Below, piece by piece: positions 59,313-64,000 of a stretch of 64,000 nucleotides of DNA. Both the position numbers and the translations under genes were made by a program. The first letter of the stretch is position 1; each line of letters opens with the position of its first letter. The notes below the pieces were generated by a model. That model ran no database searches and was not told where the DNA came from. It saw only the letters and a program-made list of their open reading frames with translations. The stretch comes from Pelagovum pacificum. GTDB lineage: Bacteria > Pseudomonadota > Alphaproteobacteria > Rhodobacterales > Rhodobacteraceae. The stretch is taken from the NCBI RefSeq assembly GCF_016134045.1, contig NZ_CP065915.1, forward strand, positions 558,001 through 622,000. Direction: 5' to 3'.

Positions 59313-60505
59313 TGCGCGCCGCTGGAGGAGGGCGCGGGGGTGCGCTCTCTCAGCCCGATCAGGACGACGATCGCCATGATCATCAGCAGTACCGAAGAGC
59401 CGGCGAAGGTGTCGGAATAGCCGAAGGCCGCGATGGCCGGCTGGCTCGCCAGCGGTGACAGGAACTGGCCGAGGAAGATCGCGGTCGTGACGATCCCGGT
59501 GGCCATGCCGCGCCGGTGGGGCGGGGCCGCGCCGAGCGCGAGGTTCACGAAGCAGGGCATGACGTAGCCCATGCCGATCCCGACGATCGCGGCGCCGGTC
59601 ATCAGGAGGCCGATCGCCTCGGACGTGTGCAGCACCCAGAAGCCGATCGACATCGACGCGAGACCAAGCGCCGGGGTCCCCGACTGGCCGAGCGCGCCGC
59701 GGACGGGTCCGAAGGTCATCGCCGACAGGCCGGCGCAGAGCGTCAGCGACGCCATGACGTGCCCGGCCTCCGTCGGATCGTTCCGGCCGAGGCTGCTGAG
59801 GTAGTAGGCCACCTGCGTCGGCAGCACGTAGAACAGGATGAAGGTGACGGCGGAGAAGACGGCGATGGCGCCGACCATGATCTTCCAGCCGTTCGCGCCC
59901 TCGCCGTGTTGCGGCGACGACTCGTCGGCGGTCGGGATCACCTCGGTCCGGGGCAGGCCGAAGATCAGCAGCGGCAGCAGCGCGAAGGCGAAGCCGTAGA
60001 TCGCGAAGGGCAGCATCGCCCACATCGCCGCGAACCAGCCCGCCAGCGAGATGAAGATGAAGCCGCCGAAATTCACCGCCGACATCTGGTAGCCCATGAA
60101 GCGGGCGCGGGTGTCGCCGTCGTAGAAGTCGCCGATCAATGCCGATTGGGAGGTCATGATCATCGCCACCGCCGCGCCGAGGACCAGGCGGCTGACGAGG
60201 ATCAGCATCAGGCTGTCGAGCCAGAGCCCGGCTGTGCCCGCGATCCCGTAGAGTATTGTGCCCACGAGCAGCTGCCGTCGCCGCCCGAACCGGTCCGCCG
60301 CGCCGCCCGCGAAGGGGGCGAGGAAGGCCACGACGAGGGACGGTGCGGTCACCAGCAGCCGGGTCAGAAGCCCGGCGTTCGGCGTGTCGGAGAAATTCTG
60401 CTCGATCAGCGGCAGCGCCGGGCTGATCGTCGCGTTGGACATGATGGTGAGGGTCGCCGCCAGCAACAGGGCGTAGGCTCTCGGATCGCGAAACAAGGTG
60501 GTCAT
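59309..60505 (-). CDS. MFS transporter
   Basis: 398-residue major facilitator with about 12 helices. N-terminal half ends with FLAPFAGGAADRFGRRRQLLVG, the conserved loop 2-3 motif of drug:H+ antiporters (DHA1 group), and later MTSQSALIGDFYDGDTRARFMG. GGAG precedes ATG 60505. A multidrug or metabolite exporter; substrate cannot be inferred. Convergent with the GT39-like gene and divergent from urtA. Confidence 0.88.
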   Translation of the reverse strand: MTTLFRDPRAYALLLAATLTIMSNATISPALPLIEQNFSDTPNAGLLTRLLVTAPSLVVAFLAPFAGGAADRFGRRRQLLVGTILYGIAGTAGLWLDSLMLILVSRLVLGAAVAMIMTSQSALIGDFYDGDTRARFMGYQMSAVNFGGFIFISLAGWFAAMWAMLPFAIYGFAFALLPLLIFGLPRTEVIPTADESSPQHGEGANGWKIMVGAIAVFSAVTFILFYVLPTQVAYYLSSLGRNDPTEAGHVMASLTLCAGLSAMTFGPVRGALGQSGTPALGLASMSIGFWVLHTSEAIGLLMTGAAIVGIGMGYVMPCFVNLALGAAPPHRRGMATGIVTTAIFLGQFLSPLASQPAIAAFGYSDTFAGSSVLLMIMAIVVLIGLRERTPAPSSSGAH

Positions 60506-61034
60506 GAAAACTCCGGAGGCGTGCGCGACTCCGCCACCGCGAAGCGCACCCAGACGCCGTAAGACTGGTTGATTGATCCAAGCGGCGACCGTCGGGCCGT
60601 CGCGAGCAGGCTTGGGGGATAAAGGGTTCTCGTCGATGCCAAATCAAGGGCGGCACACCGGATTTCCGCCCGCGCGCGCGGAGAAACCGGTGCGACCGTT
60701 CTGTGCGTCAGCGCGCCGAGTCGCCAAATATCGCGACGCCGGAGCGTCTCGTGCCCAATTTTATGGCGGCGCCCGCTGATTTTGCGTACAAATAGGGCAT
60801 ATAGGCCCGATGCGGCCTGGTTCGGCGTGGCGGCCTTTCCGTGGCGGCAGGGCAAAAGCTACCCACTGTGCGGGGCGGACGAGACCGGGGTCGGCCAGCT
60901 TTCCGAAGCGGAAGCAGCCAGCCGGTCCGGGGGACTGCCTCGACATGAAAATGCCGCGGAGACGCTGCGTCCGTCTCCGGTCCGCCCGCGCGGACCGGCC
61001 GGGTGCGGTCGCGGCCCAAGGGGACAAACTTACA
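60506..61034. promoter_or_regulatory. 529-base divergent region with structured urtA leader
   Basis: Between the MFS gene and urtA; no gene seen. An AT-richer patch at 60755-60810 is the likeliest promoter zone. The last 180 bases before urtA can form AAAGCT/AGCTTT (60855-60902) and two perfect hairpins, GGAGACG/CGTCTCC (60958-60978) and GGTCCGC/GCGGACC (60979-60996), 39 bases before the start codon. No guanidine riboswitch signature and no clear sigma-54 site were found. Confidence 0.45.
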
Positions 61035-62318
61035 ATGAATTATCGCTCACTCACAGCGCTGCCGATGCTCGCGGTGCTTGGCACCGCCGCCGTCGCCCAG
61101 GATTGCGACGAGCCGATCAAGGTCGGCGTTCTGCACTCGCTGTCCGGAACCATGGCGATCTCGGAAACGACGCTGAAAGACACCATGCTGATGCTCATCG
61201 AGCAGCAGAACGAAGCCGGCGGCCTGCTCGGCTGCGAGCTCGAAGCCGTCGTCGTCGACCCGGCCTCCGACTGGCCGACCTTCGCCGAGAAAGCGCGCGA
61301 GCTGCTGACCGTCGAGGAAGTCGACGTGATCTTCGGCTCCTGGACCTCCGCCAGCCGCAAGGCCGTCCTGCCGGTCATCGAAGAGCTGAACGGCCTCTAC
61401 TTCTACCCCGTCCAGTACGAGGGCGAAGAGAGCTCGCGCAACGTGTTCTACACCGGCGCCGCGCCGAACCAGCAGGCGATCCCGGCCACCGACTATTTCC
61501 TCGAAGAGCTCGGCATCACGAAGTTTGCGCTGCTCGGCACCGACTACGTCTATCCGCGCACGACGAACAACATCCTCGAAGCCTACCTGATGGACAACGG
61601 CATCGCGGAAGAGGACATCTTCGTGAACTACACGCCGTTCGGTCACTCCGACTGGGCGACGATCGTCTCCGACGTCGTGGCGCTGGCGGCCGACGGTGAG
61701 CCGGTCGGTGTGATCTCCACGATCAACGGCGACGCCAACGTCGGCTTCTACAAGGAGCTCGCCGCGCAGGGTGTGTCCGCCGACGACATCCCGGTCGTCG
61801 CCTTCTCCGTGGGCGAGGAAGAGCTCTCCGGTCTCGACACGTCCGACCTGGTCGGCCACCTCGCCGCCTGGAACTACTTCATGTCCGCCGACACCGAGGC
61901 CAACGCCGAGTTCATCTCCGCCTGGCACGAGTTCATCGGCGACGAGGCACGCGTGACCAACGACCCGATGGAAGCCCACTACATCGGCTTCAACATGTGG
62001 GTTCAGGCCGTCGAGGAAGCCGGCACCACCGACGTCGACACGATCATCGACGCGATGGTCGGCCAGACCTTCCCGAACCTGACCGGCGGCACCGCCGAGA
62101 TGCTGCCGAACCACCACCTGACGAAGCCGGTCCTTATCGGCGAGATCCGCGACGACGGCCAGTTCGACATCATCTCCCAGACCGAAGAGGTGCCGGGCGA
62201 TGCATGGACCGACTTCCTGCCGTCCTCCGCGCCGCTCACCTCGGACTGGCCCGGCCTCGGCTGCGGCATGTACAACACCGAGACCGAGACCTGCGTGCAG
62301 CTGACCTCGAACTACTGA
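61035..62318 (+). CDS. urtA: Urea ABC transporter substrate-binding protein
   Basis: 427 residues with a Sec signal (MLAVLGTAAVAQ). Family-typical UrtA segments: IKVGVLHSLSGTMAISE, VIFGSWTSASRKAVLPVIE, NGLYFYPVQYEGEESS and AAWNYFMSADTEAN. Binds urea (or short amides) in the periplasm and passes it to UrtB/UrtC. AAGGGGA lies 12 bases before ATG 61035. Followed by a perfect 24-base palindrome and urtB. The rest of the operon lies beyond the window. Confidence 0.95.
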   Translation: MNYRSLTALPMLAVLGTAAVAQDCDEPIKVGVLHSLSGTMAISETTLKDTMLMLIEQQNEAGGLLGCELEAVVVDPASDWPTFAEKARELLTVEEVDVIFGSWTSASRKAVLPVIEELNGLYFYPVQYEGEESSRNVFYTGAAPNQQAIPATDYFLEELGITKFALLGTDYVYPRTTNNILEAYLMDNGIAEEDIFVNYTPFGHSDWATIVSDVVALAADGEPVGVISTINGDANVGFYKELAAQGVSADDIPVVAFSVGEEELSGLDTSDLVGHLAAWNYFMSADTEANAEFISAWHEFIGDEARVTNDPMEAHYIGFNMWVQAVEEAGTTDVDTIIDAMVGQTFPNLTGGTAEMLPNHHLTKPVLIGEIRDDGQFDIISQTEEVPGDAWTDFLPSSAPLTSDWPGLGCGMYNTETETCVQLTSNY

Positions 62319-62338
62319 TCGTCCTGACGGACGACGAC

Positions 62339-62362
62339 GGGCGCGCCGGATCCGGCGCGCCC
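62339..62362 (+). repeat. 24-base perfect palindrome between urtA and urtB
   Basis: Self-complementary GC stretch centred on GGATCC, 20 bases after the urtA stop. As RNA it folds into a tight hairpin without a U-tract. Probably sets the excess of binding protein over permease, like the hairpins after the other three binding-protein genes. Confidence 0.75.
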
Positions 62363-62394
62363 GACCCCAACTCTCCTGCATCGGAACCGTGCTC

Positions 62395-64000
62395 ATGATC
62401 CGCCGCGCCGCGCTGCTTCTGGCCCTGATCCTACTCGTGCCGCTGCACGCCACCGCCCAGGAGGCCGGGCAGGGACCGCTTCAGGACCTTCTCCAGTCCG
62501 AGGCCGAGTCCGTCGCCGACCCTTCCCGCCGGACGATCGGCGAGGTGCTGACCCGCATGACCGAAAGCGGCGTCGAGGGCGTGCCCCGGTTCTTCGAGCT
62601 CTGGCAGAACCGCGAGATCTACCAGCGCGACGAGGACGGCCTGTTCTTCACGGTCGAGGAGACCGACGAGGGCTACACGCTCTTCGATATCGCGACGGGC
62701 GAGGAAGTCGGCACCATGCCGCCCCGCACCATGTCGCAGCTCATCCCGAACGCCGGTGTCCGCCGCGAGATCGGCGGCGCGCTTGTCGAGTTCCAGTTGA
62801 TGGACCCCGACCTGTCCCGCCGCACCGCCGCCGTCGACGCCATCGCCCGCAGCCCGTCGGCCGACCAGCTGGAACCGCTGCGCGGCGCCATCGAGGGCGA
62901 GGAAAACGACGCGCTGAAGGCCCGCAAGGAGGCGCTCGTCCAGATCCTGATCGCCCGCTTCGCCGACGACACGGAGGAGCGTATCGCCGCGATCGAGACT
63001 CTCGGCGGGGACATCTCGCTCGACACCCGCGCGGCGCTGAACCAGCTGCTGCGCACGACTTACGAAGTGGCCGAGACGCTGCCCGAGGGTGCCAACGTCG
63101 CCCGGATCATCGAACCCGGCAGTGAGGACCTGTCGCGCGAGGACGCCTATCAGGACCTCGTCGACGAAGGGTTCGCCGCGCCGCGCATCTCCACCGCCGA
63201 CGTGAAGCAGGCGCTCGTGTCGCGGATCGAGGACGGCCGGATCGGTGACACGCCGGTCTCCACCCTCGATACCGAGGAGGGGCGGCTCGCGGTCTACGAC
63301 CGGCTGGTCGCGGAAGGCGAGGTGCCCGAGTTCTTCACCGAGGAAGAGATCGACGCCGCGCTCGACCAGTACGTCTTCGCAGACATCTACGTCGAGGACG
63401 ACGCGGAGGTCACCGCGGCCGCGTCCCGCGCGATCTCGGGCATCGAGACGCAGGTCGGCATGTTCCGCTTCGCCGATGTCGGCATGGACGCGCTGTCGCT
63501 CGCCTCGATCTACTTCCTCGCGGCCATCGGGCTCGCCATCACCTTCGGCGTGATGGGGGTCATCAACATGGCCCACGGCGAGTTCATCATGATGGGCGCC
63601 TATACCGGCTACGTCGTGCAGCTCGTGGTGCCGAACTACACGCTGTCGATCATCCTCGCGCTGCCGCTCGCCTTCGCGGTGACCTTCGCCGCCGGCGTGG
63701 CGATGGAGCGACTGGTGATCCGCTGGCTCTACCATCGCCCGCTCGAGACGCTGCTCGCGACCTTCGGCATCTCGATCGCGCTGCAGCAGCTGGCGAAGAA
63801 CATCTTCGGCACGCAGGCCCGGCCGCTGACCTCGCCGTCCTGGCTGAACGGCGCGATGGAGGTGAACGACGTGATGTCGATCGCCTACATCCGGATCGGA
63901 ATCTTCGTCCTCGCCCTGATGTTCCTCGTGCTGATCCTGTTCGTGCTGAACCGCACGCGGCTGGGCCTCGAGGTGCGTGCGGTGACGCAGAACCCCGGTA
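62395..64000 (+). CDS. urtB: Urea ABC transporter permease, partial (C-terminus beyond window)
   Basis: Translated directly because the frame runs off the window end. Signal-like N-terminus (LLLALILLVPLHATAQ), then a long extracytoplasmic region of about 340 residues with HEAT-like acidic repeats, usual for proteobacterial UrtB, then the LivH-type membrane part: MGVINMAHGEFIMMGAYTGY, LYHRPLETLLATFGISIAL and LNRTRLGLEVRAVTQNP. ATG 62395 (GTG 62389 is an in-frame alternative). At least 535 residues are present; the end is missing only because of the window. Confidence 0.93.
   Translation, partial: MIRRAALLLALILLVPLHATAQEAGQGPLQDLLQSEAESVADPSRRTIGEVLTRMTESGVEGVPRFFELWQNREIYQRDEDGLFFTVEETDEGYTLFDIATGEEVGTMPPRTMSQLIPNAGVRREIGGALVEFQLMDPDLSRRTAAVDAIARSPSADQLEPLRGAIEGEENDALKARKEALVQILIARFADDTEERIAAIETLGGDISLDTRAALNQLLRTTYEVAETLPEGANVARIIEPGSEDLSREDAYQDLVDEGFAAPRISTADVKQALVSRIEDGRIGDTPVSTLDTEEGRLAVYDRLVAEGEVPEFFTEEEIDAALDQYVFADIYVEDDAEVTAAASRAISGIETQVGMFRFADVGMDALSLASIYFLAAIGLAITFGVMGVINMAHGEFIMMGAYTGYVVQLVVPNYTLSIILALPLAFAVTFAAGVAMERLVIRWLYHRPLETLLATFGISIALQQLAKNIFGTQARPLTSPSWLNGAMEVNDVMSIAYIRIGIFVLALMFLVLILFVLNRTRLGLEVRAVTQNPG

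Noticed and set aside
60506..61034. Small protein genes and a guanidine riboswitch in the urtA upstream region
   Set aside because: Frames there lack ribosome binding sites and family patterns, and the riboswitch consensus is absent.

Overview
The window is GC-rich DNA with closely packed genes, frequent 4-bp stop/start overlaps and four ABC-importer operons. Together with a urea-type urt locus, PqiABC genes and a bacterial DMSP-synthesis operon, this suggests a marine alphaproteobacterium of the Rhodobacteraceae (roseobacter) type. No rRNA, tRNA, CRISPR array or transposase was seen. The genus is not determined.

Layout. 1-4928: end of an exopolysaccharide locus (sugar transferase cut by the window edge, GT4 glycosyltransferase, FemAB-like acyltransferase, MurJ/Wzx-like flippase). 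4941-12795: LacI regulator divergent from a carbohydrate ABC importer operon that also carries a cytoplasmic-type sulfatase and an SDR dehydrogenase, so uptake and desulfation of a sulfated sugar is likely. 12938-25199: trans-4-hydroxyproline catabolism around a GntR/FCD regulator. A long minus-strand run (D-amino acid dehydrogenase, hydroxyproline epimerase, GAF protein, RbsB/A/C-type importer, HyuA, HyuB) faces a plus-strand deaminase, and both sides carry the same TTGTCGACA-type operator. 25318-34697: a second GntR regulator and an M24 peptidase, divergent from a second HyuA-HyuB-GAF set with proC, iolG and purU. The second hyuA is preceded by a leader with a terminator-like hairpin. 34728-35377: AbrB-like/Doc toxin-antitoxin pair.

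35387-39264: minus-strand operon of class III aminotransferase, TusA-like protein, fold-III PLP decarboxylase and a methionine S-methyltransferase (MmtN type). These enzymes match the methylation route Met -> S-methylmethionine -> DMSP-amine -> DMSP-aldehyde. 39855-44425: pqiA split into two genes, an enlarged pqiB with 107-residue tandem repeats, and pqiC. 44614-49571: permease, ATPase, binding protein and xylulokinase-like kinase for a sugar.

49582-59312: the most unusual region. A tightly overlapping minus-strand operon encodes a GT2 glycosyltransferase, a beta-barrel protein, an exosortase/archaeosortase-like membrane protease, a GT39-like glycosyltransferase, a DUF2298 (YYY) membrane protein, a flippase-like protein and a secreted Thr/Pro-rich protein ending in a sorting-type C-terminus. 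A second GT39-like gene is divergent. I read it as a dedicated O-glycosylation and C-terminal sorting system for one mucin-like protein; this is inference from motifs and gene order. 59309-64000: MFS transporter, then urtA and the start of urtB, cut by the window end.
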